Shown here: positions 26,150-33,937 of the stretch, piece by piece | Layout of the letters: every line of letters starts with the position of its first letter | Numbering within the stretch: the first letter of the stretch is position 1 | Assembly: GCF_042649925.1 (NCBI RefSeq) | Contig: NZ_JBHSAF010000015.1 | Coordinates: forward strand, 124,001-188,000 | Reading direction: 5' to 3' | DNA from: Pseudaeromonas sharmana | GTDB taxonomy: Bacteria; Pseudomonadota; Gammaproteobacteria; Enterobacterales; Aeromonadaceae | Length of the DNA: 64,000 nucleotides | The notes under the pieces: model-generated | The model's input: the letters and a program-made list of their open reading frames with translations, nothing else | The model's database searches: none | What the model was told of the DNA's origin: nothing | Program-made: the position numbers and the translations under genes

Positions 26150-27304
26150 ATGAAAGCTTTACACTTTGGCGCAGGCAATATCGGTCGAGGTTTCATCGGC
26201 AAGTTGCTGGCTGATTCGGGTGCCGAGTTGACGTTTGCCGATGCCAACCATCAGTTGGTCGATCAGCTCAATCACGCCCAGCAATATCGGGTGCATGTGG
26301 TCGGTGTGGACCAGAGAATCGACACCGTCAGCAACATACTGGCGCTGGATGCCGGCAGTGAGGATGTGATCGAGCGCATAGCCGTGGCCGATCTGATCAC
26401 GACCGCGGTGGGCCCCAATGTCCTCGATCGCATCGCCGATACACTGGCGCGCGGTCTGTTGCTGCGCTTTGAGCGCGGTAATGCGGCGCCGCTCAACGTC
26501 ATTGCCTGTGAGAACATGGTCCGTGGCACCGCTCATCTCAAGGCCGCTGTCCTGGCGCGCTTGCCTCATGGTTATCATGCTGCGCTGGAACAGTGTGTCG
26601 GCTTCGTCGACTCGGCTGTGGATCGGATTGTGCCACCCGCGGCTGCGAATGATGGGGATCCGCTGGAGGTGACCGTCGAGAGCTTCAGTGAGTGGATTGT
26701 CGACCGCGGGCAGTTCCGTGGCGATATTCCCCAGGTGGATGGTATGGAGCTGACGGACAATTTGCTGGCGTTCGTCGAACGCAAGCTGTTTACCTTGAAT
26801 ACCGGCCATATCATCACCGCCTACCTGGGGTCGCTTGCTGGTTACCGTACCATTCGCGAGGCGATTTCGGATCCTGCGATCCGCCTCAAGGTGCGGCAGG
26901 CTATGCACGAGAGTGGCGAGGTACTGGTGCGTCGTTATGGTTTTGATCGTCAGTTGCACCATGCCTACATCGAGAAAATCCTTGGCCGCTTTGCCAACCC
27001 GCATCTGGTGGATGAGATCGAACGCGTCGGCCGGCAGCCATTGCGCAAGCTCGGTGCCGAGGATCGTTTGATCAAGCCGTTGCTTGGAACGCTGGAATAC
27101 GGTTTGCCCCATGCGGCATTGGTGGAGGGTATCGCTGCGGCGTTGTGTTATCAGAATGCGGCGGATCCGCAAGCAGTTGAGTTACAAGGCTGGATTGCGC
27201 AAGATGGCGTCTCGCAGGCATTGAGTCGCGCCTCGGGGCTGGCGGTCGATGCTGCCGTGGTAGGCGAGATCGTTGAACATTATCAGGCGCTGCGTCAGGG
27301 ATAA
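26150..27304 (+). CDS. mtlD: Mannitol-1-phosphate 5-dehydrogenase
   Basis: A protein of 384 residues, close to the 382 of E. coli MtlD. The N-terminal MKALHFGAGNIGRGFIGKLL is the nucleotide-binding loop of the polyol-specific long-chain dehydrogenases, and the catalytic helix KLFTLNTGHIITAYLG with Lys and Asn-Thr-Gly-His follows near residue 210. It oxidises mannitol 1-phosphate made by MtlA to fructose 6-phosphate with NAD+. AGGAG precedes the ATG. It is the second gene of the mannitol operon. Confidence 0.97.
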   Translation: MKALHFGAGNIGRGFIGKLLADSGAELTFADANHQLVDQLNHAQQYRVHVVGVDQRIDTVSNILALDAGSEDVIERIAVADLITTAVGPNVLDRIADTLARGLLLRFERGNAAPLNVIACENMVRGTAHLKAAVLARLPHGYHAALEQCVGFVDSAVDRIVPPAAANDGDPLEVTVESFSEWIVDRGQFRGDIPQVDGMELTDNLLAFVERKLFTLNTGHIITAYLGSLAGYRTIREAISDPAIRLKVRQAMHESGEVLVRRYGFDRQLHHAYIEKILGRFANPHLVDEIERVGRQPLRKLGAEDRLIKPLLGTLEYGLPHAALVEGIAAALCYQNAADPQAVELQGWIAQDGVSQALSRASGLAVDAAVVGEIVEHYQALRQG

Positions 27305-27314
27305 GGCGCTGTCT

Positions 27315-27345
27315 ACCGGCGGCGGGCATGGCGACCCGCGCCGGT
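27315..27345 (+). promoter_or_regulatory. Stem-loop at the mtlR start
   Basis: ACCGGC with GCCGGT and GCGGG with CCCGC form a near-perfect 11-bp stem with one bulged G and an 8-nt loop. The first possible mtlR ATG (27328) lies in the loop. The short CTTCGTTTT after it may also give partial termination. Confidence 0.5.
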
Positions 27346-27897
27346 CTTCGTTTTCCACAACACATAATAACCATGCATGACCTAACCAAAGAAGACGAGA
27401 TTCTGGAACGATTGGCTGGCCTGGACAACCCGCGCGGGTTCTTCATGGAGACGGTCTCTATTGTGGCGGAGGGGGTGGAGCAGATGCTGCGCCGCGCCTT
27501 CCGGCAGGAGGAGTATGCCGTCAAATATGCCATTGAACCGCTGCTGAACCGCGAGGGTCCCTTGTCTGAACTCTCGGTGCGGCTGAAGTTGATGCTGGCG
27601 CTGGGCATGCTGTCGGCGACGGCGTATCAGGATCTGGAGCTGTTTATCAAATTGCGGGATTGGTTATGCGATAGCCGCAAGGATTACCGCTTCTCTGACG
27701 AGGCGTTGTTCAACCGGTTGACCGCATTGTGCAGCCTGCAGGCAGTTGGCGTGCCCCGGTTACCGAACGCCGATGCCGCTGGCGATGCGCTGCTGTATGC
27801 GATGCAGCGTGATCGCCAGGATCAGATGACGCGTTCGGCCTTGTTGTTGTGTGTCACACGCGTAGTGAGCGAGCTGGGCAAGGAGAGCCCGATTTAA
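27328..27897 (+). CDS. mtlR: Mannitol operon repressor MtlR
   Basis: A protein of 189 residues from the ATG at 27328; a shorter form from 27373 (MHDLTKEDEILERL, 174 residues) is equally possible since neither start has a clear ribosome site. The core YAVKYAIEPLLNREGPLSELSVRLKLMLALG is the MtlR family signature. MtlR lowers expression of the mtl operon without a recognised DNA-binding fold and is thought to act with a partner. It is third in the operon, and the hairpin around the first start could limit its synthesis. Confidence 0.92.
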   Translation: MATRAGLRFPQHIITMHDLTKEDEILERLAGLDNPRGFFMETVSIVAEGVEQMLRRAFRQEEYAVKYAIEPLLNREGPLSELSVRLKLMLALGMLSATAYQDLELFIKLRDWLCDSRKDYRFSDEALFNRLTALCSLQAVGVPRLPNADAAGDALLYAMQRDRQDQMTRSALLLCVTRVVSELGKESPI

Positions 27898-27928
27898 GGA
27901 GCCGTCCCGACCGGGGGCTCCCTTTTTT
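27897..27928 (+). terminator. Terminator of mtl operon
   Basis: GGAGCC and GGCTCC form the stem (27898-27921), followed by CTTTTTT, directly after the mtlR stop. Confidence 0.8.
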
Positions 27929-27963
27929 CGCCAGTGGGCAACCCCATGCAGAAGCGGTTCAGC

Positions 27964-28536
27964 TTAGGGCAGCGGAACCAGTAGCCCTTTGGCCACTTGC
28001 TGTGCCATTTTCTCTCCCAGCAATGCCTGCAAGGCCGCCAAACCAAATGCCAGCGCAGTACCAGGCCCCTGACTGGTGATCAGCTTTTCGCCGGCATCAA
28101 CCACGACATCGACATTGCGATACCCCTTGGCCGGCAATTTGCCTTCGGTACCGGGATAGCCGGTAACATGAGCCGAGCCGATCAAGTCATGATGGGCCAG
28201 CACCACGGCTGGGGTTGCGCAGATCGCGGCACGCCAGGCGCCACGGGCATGTTGCTGGCGCAGTCGTTCAATGACTAGCGGGTTGTCGCGCAGGTATTCC
28301 GCACCCGGTAGACCACCGGGCAGCAATAGCAGATCGAACTCCTGACCGGCCAGCTCCTCCAGCAAGGCATCGGCGACCAGTTTGACGCCGCGCGAGGCGG
28401 TGATCTGCAGGCGCCCCTGCGGGCAGATGGAGGCGGTGGTCACCTGGATGCCGCCACGGACCAGGATGTCGATGCTGGCAACGGCTTCGAGCTCTTCGCA
28501 GCCCGGGGCCAGTATCACCAATGCGGTATGGGTCAT
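27964..28536 (-). CDS. yajL: DJ-1/PfpI family protein YajL
   Basis: A protein of 190 residues that follows E. coli YajL along its length (ALVILAPGCEELEAVASIDILVRGGI). The nucleophile elbow AICATPA carries the conserved Cys, the early Glu (CEELEA) that tunes it is present, and the SQGPGTA motif follows. YajL is a cytoplasmic chaperone and reported deglycase that protects proteins from oxidative and carbonyl stress. Its ATG overlaps the panE stop (ATGA), an arrangement shared with E. coli. Confidence 0.94.
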   Translation of the reverse strand: MTHTALVILAPGCEELEAVASIDILVRGGIQVTTASICPQGRLQITASRGVKLVADALLEELAGQEFDLLLLPGGLPGAEYLRDNPLVIERLRQQHARGAWRAAICATPAVVLAHHDLIGSAHVTGYPGTEGKLPAKGYRNVDVVVDAGEKLITSQGPGTALAFGLAALQALLGEKMAQQVAKGLLVPLP

Positions 28537-29441
28537 GTTCTCTCCTTGGCCTTGATGGCCTGATAAAGCTGCTGATGCAGGGGGAGATGCAACTGTGCCT
28601 CCTGCGCCTCACGTAACAAAAAACCGGTGATGTAGTCGATCTCGCTGTCGCGTCCGGCATCCAGATCCTGATGCATCGAGGAAAAATTGTCGGCCGTCAG
28701 CCGGGCCACGTTCAGCACCTTGTCGCGCCAGAAGGCTAGCTCACCACTCAGACCGTGGCGCTGCAGCAGGGGTAATAACTCCTCGCACAGGGCTTCGACT
28801 TCATACTGCCGTGCCAGCAGGCTGCCATTGCGCTCGCCACTGAGGGCGGTCAGCGGGTTGATGATGGCGTTGATCACCAGTTTCTCCCATTGCCGCAGTC
28901 GGATCTCCTCGCTCCAGCCGGCGTGGGGCAAAGCGCGGGCCAACAGCTCGGCCAGCGGCTGCCAGACGCGCGCCGCTTCATTGGCGGGGCCGATCCAGGT
29001 TTCGCCGGCGCCGGTGTGACGGAACTCCTCGTTGCCGAGACGCAGCGCCCCGTTGCTGGTGACAGCCAGCAGTACCGGGTTGTCAGGGAAGGCTCGGTGC
29101 ACCCAGGACTCGGTTCCCATGCCGTTGTGCAGCAACAGAATCGGTGTCGCGCTCGGCAGCACGCCCACCAGGGGTTCCAGCGCGGACTGCACCTGATATG
29201 CCTTGGTGGTGACCAGCAACAGCCGGATATTGGCGGCATCCTTGGCTTGCAGGAAGTCGGGTTCAAAGCTGTGCTGCTGGCCCTGCAAATCCCACCAGGT
29301 CAGCAGTAACGGCAGACGGACCGCGGCGTCGTTGGTTCGCAGCAGGCTGACCTGATTGCCGGCCTGTGCCAGCAAGCCGGCGAGTACGCCACCGAGGGCG
29401 CCACAACCGAGCAGGGTCCAGTGATCAAGATGGCGTGGCAT
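28533..29441 (-). CDS. panE: 2-dehydropantoate 2-reductase
   Basis: A protein of 302 residues from the ATG at 29441, which has GGAGA 6 nt upstream. The N-terminal WTLLGCGALGGVLAG is the NADPH-binding Rossmann loop, and the C-terminal catalytic helix WEKLVINAIINPLTALSGERNG contains the Lys, Asn and Glu region of ketopantoate reductases. It reduces ketopantoate to pantoate for coenzyme A synthesis. It is coupled to yajL and divergent from yajQ, as in E. coli. Confidence 0.93.
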   Translation of the reverse strand: MPRHLDHWTLLGCGALGGVLAGLLAQAGNQVSLLRTNDAAVRLPLLLTWWDLQGQQHSFEPDFLQAKDAANIRLLLVTTKAYQVQSALEPLVGVLPSATPILLLHNGMGTESWVHRAFPDNPVLLAVTSNGALRLGNEEFRHTGAGETWIGPANEAARVWQPLAELLARALPHAGWSEEIRLRQWEKLVINAIINPLTALSGERNGSLLARQYEVEALCEELLPLLQRHGLSGELAFWRDKVLNVARLTADNFSSMHQDLDAGRDSEIDYITGFLLREAQEAQLHLPLHQQLYQAIKAKERT

Positions 29442-29523
29442 AGGGGTCTCCTGCAGAGGAAAAGCTGGTTTTATCTTAGAAGGTCTGTCGTCACAACCCA
29501 AGCAGTCGCGAATGGCGTCGGGA

Positions 29524-29552
29524 TTGGGTGTTGGTTCTAATTCTGCTACATT
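29524..29552 (+). promoter_or_regulatory. Putative yajQ promoter
   Basis: TTGGGT (29524-29529) and TACATT (29547-29552) are 17 bp apart, 35 nt before the yajQ start. Each box has partial matches to sigma-70 consensus. Confidence 0.4.
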
Positions 29553-29587
29553 GTGGGCCTTTTCGTTTGCCGATACAGGATGTGACC

Positions 29588-30070
29588 ATGCCCTCTTTTG
29601 ATATTGTCTCCGAAGTTGCCATGAACGAGGTCCAGAATGCGGTCGACAATGCCAACCGTGAACTGCAGACCCGGTTCGATTTCCGTGGCGTTGAGGCCTC
29701 GTTCGAGCTGAACAAGGAAGAGATCAAACTGGCCGCTGATGCCGATTTCCAACTCAAGCAGATGCTCGACATACTGCGGGACAAGCTGATCAAGCGCAAT
29801 ATCGAGGCGACCAGCCTTGAGATTGGCGACTCGGTGCACTCCGGCCGGCGCTATTTCCTCGACGTCAAGCTCAAGCAGGGTATCGACAAAGAGATGGCCA
29901 AGAAGCTGGTCAAGCTGCTCAAAGACGCCAAGATGAAGGTGCAGGCTGCCATTCAGGGGGATGAGGTACGCGTGACCGGCAAGAAGCGGGATGATCTGCA
30001 AGAAGCGATTGCGCTGATCCGCAGTTCCGACCTCGGGCAGCCGTTCCAGTTCACCAACTTCCGGGACTGA
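29588..30070 (+). CDS. yajQ: YajQ-family nucleotide-binding protein
   Basis: A protein of 160 residues from the ATG at 29588 (MPSFDIVSEVAMNEVQNAVD). It matches YajQ along the whole length, including FDFRGVEASFELN and the KVQAAIQGDEVRVTGKKRDDLQ segment. The family has two ferredoxin-like folds, binds nucleotides or RNA, and some members bind cyclic di-GMP and act on transcription. It stands divergent from panE-yajL and ends before a bidirectional terminator. Confidence 0.95.
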   Translation: MPSFDIVSEVAMNEVQNAVDNANRELQTRFDFRGVEASFELNKEEIKLAADADFQLKQMLDILRDKLIKRNIEATSLEIGDSVHSGRRYFLDVKLKQGIDKEMAKKLVKLLKDAKMKVQAAIQGDEVRVTGKKRDDLQEAIALIRSSDLGQPFQFTNFRD

Positions 30071-30082
30071 GCCGTCGAGAGT

Positions 30083-30116
30083 AAAAAAAACGGAGCCGAG
30101 GGCTCCGTTTTTTGTT
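30083..30116. terminator. Bidirectional terminator between yajQ and the Tsx-like gene
   Basis: AAAACGGAGCC and GGCTCCGTTTT form a long stem with a GAG loop, with T-runs on both strands. Confidence 0.88.
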
Positions 30117-30130
30117 CCATCCGCGGCGGA

Positions 30131-30934
30131 TTAGAACTTGTAGGTGACGTCGAAGTAGTGACCGAAGCCAGTGGTCTTCAGGCCGTAAACGCCGTTTTGC
30201 AGACCATAGACATCGTTGAAGTACTTCAAGCCGTAACCGACGGCGTAACGGTCTGAATGCCAGTACAGGCCGTGGAAGAAGCCGGTGCCATCGGCAGAGG
30301 TGTCCTTGGCGCCAAACATGTAATCCAGGTAGCCCTGGTAAGCCAGGAAGCTTTGGTTGGAGAAGGTGTAGAACGGCTTGAACCAGTTCATGGAGTATTG
30401 GTAGCCGTTCCAGCCGGTGGTGGCGCCTTCCTGTACGTGACGTGCGTACAGGTTCATGCCGACCTTGCCGAACCAAGGAACTTGAACATCAGAACCCAGA
30501 CCGATAAAGCTCTCGAACAGACCGTCCGGACCACCGATGCTGTTCAGGTTGGCAATGTACAGTTCCTGAACCGGACCGAAGGAGAGATCCTTGCCGGTCA
30601 ACGCATCCAGTGACAGACGCGGTGCGAACTTCATGTACAGGTTGTCGCCCTGGTGCTTGTCGTCGTGGCGGTTGTTCAGCACGTCGAACACGTCAACGTA
30701 ACCGTACAGATCCCACATACCAGAACGGCCACCGAACTCCATTTCCATGTAGGTGTCGTTGTAACCACCGGCAGACTTGCTGTACGGCAGTTGATCGATG
30801 GTGTGCATCAGGTTGAACTGCATCCACTTGTAATCGTTCTTGTGGATGTCGCCGCTGTAGTCAGCGGCCAGAGCGGGGGTAGCGGTAGCCGCAGCCACCA
30901 GCAACGCCACCAGGGATTTGCTGAATTTGACCAT
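30131..30934 (-). CDS. Tsx/OmpK-family nucleoside-type outer membrane channel
   Basis: A protein of 267 residues from the ATG at 30934, with signal peptide (MVKFSKSLVALLVAAATATPALA) and then alternating strands rich in Tyr, Trp and Gly. The end DVTYKF, with a terminal Phe, is the outer-membrane insertion signal. Segments such as DLYGYVDVFDV, DNLYMKFAPRLSLDAL and GFFHGLYWHSDRYAVGYGLKYF fit the Tsx/OmpK family. Tsx passes nucleosides, while OmpK is a phage receptor in vibrios; the exact substrate here is not provable. LacI/PurR-like operators lie in the upstream region, which would suit control by purine or nucleoside state. Confidence 0.85.
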   Translation of the reverse strand: MVKFSKSLVALLVAAATATPALAADYSGDIHKNDYKWMQFNLMHTIDQLPYSKSAGGYNDTYMEMEFGGRSGMWDLYGYVDVFDVLNNRHDDKHQGDNLYMKFAPRLSLDALTGKDLSFGPVQELYIANLNSIGGPDGLFESFIGLGSDVQVPWFGKVGMNLYARHVQEGATTGWNGYQYSMNWFKPFYTFSNQSFLAYQGYLDYMFGAKDTSADGTGFFHGLYWHSDRYAVGYGLKYFNDVYGLQNGVYGLKTTGFGHYFDVTYKF

Positions 30935-31118
30935 GTTGTGTCTCTCGTCTTCTGCGTTCTTGTTGGATTCCGTAACGCTCAATTAAAACCGTGAGCGCGG
31001 CGGCATTTTAGTGTGCGCGCCGGGTCAAGAGAAGGGGCATTTCTAGCCAATTGGTCACGCACTGAGCAATTTTGGCATTTTTTTTACGCCGAGATGAACA
31101 TCTGGCCACGATCGGCCA

Positions 31119-31199
31119 TCAAATAAACGTTTTCTGCCACAGTGACGGGGTGAAATGGTGCTGAATGATACCCTGCAAACGGTTGCCGCAAACGCTTGC
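31119..31199. promoter_or_regulatory. LacI/PurR-like operators upstream of the Tsx-like gene and ampG
   Basis: Two adjacent sites, GCAAACGGTTGC (31175-31186) and GCAAACGCTTGC (31188-31199), sit 13 bp apart and each match the core of the PurR consensus ACGCAAACGTTTGCGT with one central mismatch. An AAACGTTT core is at 31125-31132. The gap from 30935 to 31323 holds no gene. Confidence 0.5.
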
Positions 31200-31323
31200 T
31201 CAAATGTGTCTGCTCCTCGGATTGTGCCGCCGTATACGGCTATGCCCGGATCGTGCGCCGCTCTGTTCTGCTTGCGTCCCATGGGGTAAGGTAGCGGCCT
31301 TGAATCTTGTCTGGAACCTGCTC

Positions 31324-32592
31324 ATGAACCCTGTTTCCTGGCAACAGCTGCTGTTCTCCCGCCGCATGCTGATTTGCATTTTTACCGGCTTCAGCTCCGG
31401 TTTGCCGCTCTATTTGCTGATCAATCTGGTGCCAGCCTGGCTGAAAACGGAAGGGGTGGATATCAAAGCCATCGGCTTCTTCGCCTTGATTCAGTTTCCC
31501 TATACCTGGAAGTTTATCTGGTCCCCGCTGCTGGACCGCTTTCCGATCCTCGGGATGGGGCGGCGTCGAGGTTGGATGCTGCTGACCCAACTGGCACTGG
31601 TGGCGGCGATCGCGGCTTTCGGCCTGTTTGCACCGGAACGGGACTTGTGGTCGATTGCCGCCCTGGCGGTCGGCGTGGCCATCTTCAGCGCCAGCCAGGA
31701 CATAGTGCTGGATGCCTACCGTCGCGAACTTCTGGATGATACTGAACTGGGGTTGGGTAATTCGGTTCACGTCAATGCATACCGCATCGCCGGTTTGGTG
31801 CCGGGGTCATTGTCATTGATCCTGGCGGATCATCTGGCCTGGAGCAGTGTGTTTATGATCACTGCGTTGTTCATGCTGCCCGGTGTGGTGATGACGATTC
31901 TGGTCCGCGAACCTCAGCGCGCCGTGGTGCCCAGGAGCCTGCGCGAGGCCGTTGTCGAGCCCTTTCACGAGTTCATTACCCGCCAGGGCTGGCAGTCGGC
32001 GCTGCTGATTCTCGGCTTTATCTTCTTCTATAAGCTGGGGGATAGCATGGCGACGGCGCTGGCGACGCCATTCTATATGGAGATGGGGTTTAGCAAGACC
32101 GACATCGGTATCATCGCCAAGAATGTCGGCCTCTGGGCCAGTGTCGGGGGCGGCTTGCTGGGCGGCATCTGGATGGTGAAGCTGGGCATCAACCGGGCGC
32201 TCTGGTTATTCGGGGTCGTGCAATTGCTGTCGATCCTGGGCTTTGTCTGGCTGACCGGAACCGGGCCGGATCGGCTGGCGCTGGCGCTGGTGATCGGCTT
32301 CGAAGCATTGGGTGTCGGCCTCGGTACGGCCGCGTTCACCGCCTTTATTGCCCGCAGTTGCGATCCTCGCTATACGGCGACGCAGTTTGCGTTGTTTACC
32401 TCACTGGCTGCCGTACCGCGAACCTTCTTCAATGCCAGTACCGGCTATCTGGTGGAACAGTTTGGCTGGAGCGGTTTCTTTTGGCTGTGCACCGGATTGG
32501 CCGTGCCAGGCATGTTGCTGTTGTGGTGGGTGGCACCGTGGCAGGAGGCGTCAGCAGCCGCAGATAAGCTGGACCAGCCGGCCGGGAAATAA
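31324..32592 (+). CDS. ampG: AmpG-family muropeptide permease (MFS)
   Basis: A protein of 422 residues from the ATG at 31324, with about twelve hydrophobic segments. It has AmpG-like sequences GFSSGLPLYLLINLVPAWLK, QFPYTWKFIWSPLLDR and ASQDIVLDAYRRELL. AmpG imports GlcNAc-anhydroMurNAc peptides from the periplasm for cell-wall recycling, and in many species this controls AmpC beta-lactamase induction. It is shorter than E. coli AmpG (491 residues), which has two extra C-terminal helices. yajG and bolA, its E. coli neighbours, lie nearby here too. Confidence 0.9.
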   Translation: MNPVSWQQLLFSRRMLICIFTGFSSGLPLYLLINLVPAWLKTEGVDIKAIGFFALIQFPYTWKFIWSPLLDRFPILGMGRRRGWMLLTQLALVAAIAAFGLFAPERDLWSIAALAVGVAIFSASQDIVLDAYRRELLDDTELGLGNSVHVNAYRIAGLVPGSLSLILADHLAWSSVFMITALFMLPGVVMTILVREPQRAVVPRSLREAVVEPFHEFITRQGWQSALLILGFIFFYKLGDSMATALATPFYMEMGFSKTDIGIIAKNVGLWASVGGGLLGGIWMVKLGINRALWLFGVVQLLSILGFVWLTGTGPDRLALALVIGFEALGVGLGTAAFTAFIARSCDPRYTATQFALFTSLAAVPRTFFNASTGYLVEQFGWSGFFWLCTGLAVPGMLLLWWVAPWQEASAAADKLDQPAGK

Positions 32593-32715
32593 TGGCTGCC
32601 GGGCATGTTCATTAATAAGCACGAGTTAAGCGAAAATAATAACGTCTTGCTTATCAGCTGGTTATGCTTTTTCTAGCAGCCAGAGGCCGGCTGTTTACGC
32701 GTGGCAGGCCTCTTC

Positions 32716-32748
32716 AAAAGACTCATCCCGCGTTAAGCGGGATGAGTC
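32716..32748 (-). terminator. Terminator of the ppiA transcript
   Basis: GACTCATCCCGC and GCGGGATGAGTC form a perfect 12-bp stem with a 5-nt loop. On the minus strand it is followed by TTTTG. It also blocks read-through from ampG. Confidence 0.8.
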
Positions 32749-32787
32749 GTGATGGCCCCCTGTCCTCGTTGACAGTCACATCGCCGG

Positions 32788-33357
32788 TTACTGGCTGATG
32801 CTGGCCTTGATGATCTGCAACGGCTCCACCGGTACATCCGGAGCCCCCAGTATCGGACTGACACCGGTCGGCTTGGCGGCGATGGCATCCAAGACCTCAA
32901 GTCCCTTGGTCACCTGTCCAAACACGGTGTAACCACTCGCTACCTGATTGCCATCCAGTGCCGTGTTATCGCGCAGGTTGAAATAGAACTGGCGCGTGGC
33001 ACTGTCCGGATTGGCCGTCCGGGCCATGGCCAGCGAGCCACGGACGTTGCTCAGACCATTGTTGGATTCATTCTCCACCGGAGAGCGGGTCGGCAGTGGC
33101 TGATAGTGGCTGTCGTAGCCGCCGCCCTGAACCACAAACCCGGGGATGACGCGATGAAACAGCGAGCCGTTGTAGCTACCGTCGCGGACATACTCCAGAA
33201 AATTGGCCACGCTCTTTGGCGCCTTGTCGGCATCCAGCGCGATGACAATTTGTCCCAGCGTGGTGTCAAAAATCACGGTCGGTTGTTTGGCGGCGGGCGT
33301 TGCCGCCGCCAGTGCCAGGGTTGGCAGCAGGCTCAAGGCCAGTAACCAGCGGCGCAT
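32788..33357 (-). CDS. ppiA: Periplasmic cyclophilin-type peptidyl-prolyl isomerase
   Basis: A protein of 189 residues from the ATG at 33357, with a signal peptide (RRWLLALSLLPTLALA) that points to the periplasm. The cyclophilin core is intact: SVANFLEYVRDGSYNGSLFHRVIPGFVVQ with the catalytic Arg in FHRVI, then SLAMART and FYFNLRDN. It speeds cis-trans isomerisation of prolyl bonds in exported proteins. Its start overlaps the yajG stop by one base (TGATG), so translation is coupled. Confidence 0.93.
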   Translation of the reverse strand: MRRWLLALSLLPTLALAAATPAAKQPTVIFDTTLGQIVIALDADKAPKSVANFLEYVRDGSYNGSLFHRVIPGFVVQGGGYDSHYQPLPTRSPVENESNNGLSNVRGSLAMARTANPDSATRQFYFNLRDNTALDGNQVASGYTVFGQVTKGLEVLDAIAAKPTGVSPILGAPDVPVEPLQIIKASISQ

Positions 33358-33929
33358 CAGTAAGCACCACCCTGGATGGCACCACGGATCTGGCTGTCTG
33401 CCAGCATGTCGTTGAGCAACTTGGAGCACTGCTCATTCAGCATCAGCTCGATATCACCGATATCCGGCTGGGTGGCGCTCTCCTTCATGGCCGACTTCTG
33501 ATAGGTCTTGACGATGCCGCCACCGTTCTTCTGCACCTGCAACTTGATCTCCAGCTTGACCCGGGTCTTGTAAGCCAACCCTGGCTTGGTTACTTCGGCC
33601 AGCATGTTTTGCACGATGACGGTCAATTGGGTATCGGCCTGCGGACTGACGCTGGCGCCTTGGGCCGTCAGCCCTTTCTTCAGGCGATCGGCCAGGACCT
33701 GATCCGGGCCGATGTTGTTCGGGATCAGCACCACGGGTTCGTCTTTCTTGGCGATCTTGATGATCTGGGTGCCGACCCGGCTGTCCTGGCTGGATACGGA
33801 AACCAGCTTGCCGGTCAGCAGGGTATCTGGCTGGTCATTGATTTGCGGATTGATGCTGGCGCTTTCCGGCCAGGTGTTGGCGCAACCTGTGGCCAGCACG
33901 GCCAGCAGGGCAAACAGTACTGATTTCAT
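33357..33929 (-). CDS. yajG: YajG-family lipoprotein
   Basis: A protein of 190 residues from the ATG at 33929, with lipoprotein signal MKSVLFALLAVLATGC and the acylated Cys16. The mature part matches YajG in the ISINPQINDQ-like start, the VGTQIIKIAKKDEPVV segment and the ELMLNEQCSKLLNDML C-terminus. The function of YajG is not established. It is coupled to ppiA downstream and lies 8 nt after rlmG, and sits in the ampG-bolA neighbourhood as in E. coli. Confidence 0.9.
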   Translation of the reverse strand: MKSVLFALLAVLATGCANTWPESASINPQINDQPDTLLTGKLVSVSSQDSRVGTQIIKIAKKDEPVVLIPNNIGPDQVLADRLKKGLTAQGASVSPQADTQLTVIVQNMLAEVTKPGLAYKTRVKLEIKLQVQKNGGGIVKTYQKSAMKESATQPDIGDIELMLNEQCSKLLNDMLADSQIRGAIQGGAY

Positions 33930-33937
33930 GGTGACTC

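Noticed and set aside
26159..27172. A 337-residue minus-strand frame antisense to mtlD
   Set aside because: MtlD has the full family signature; no support for the reverse frame.
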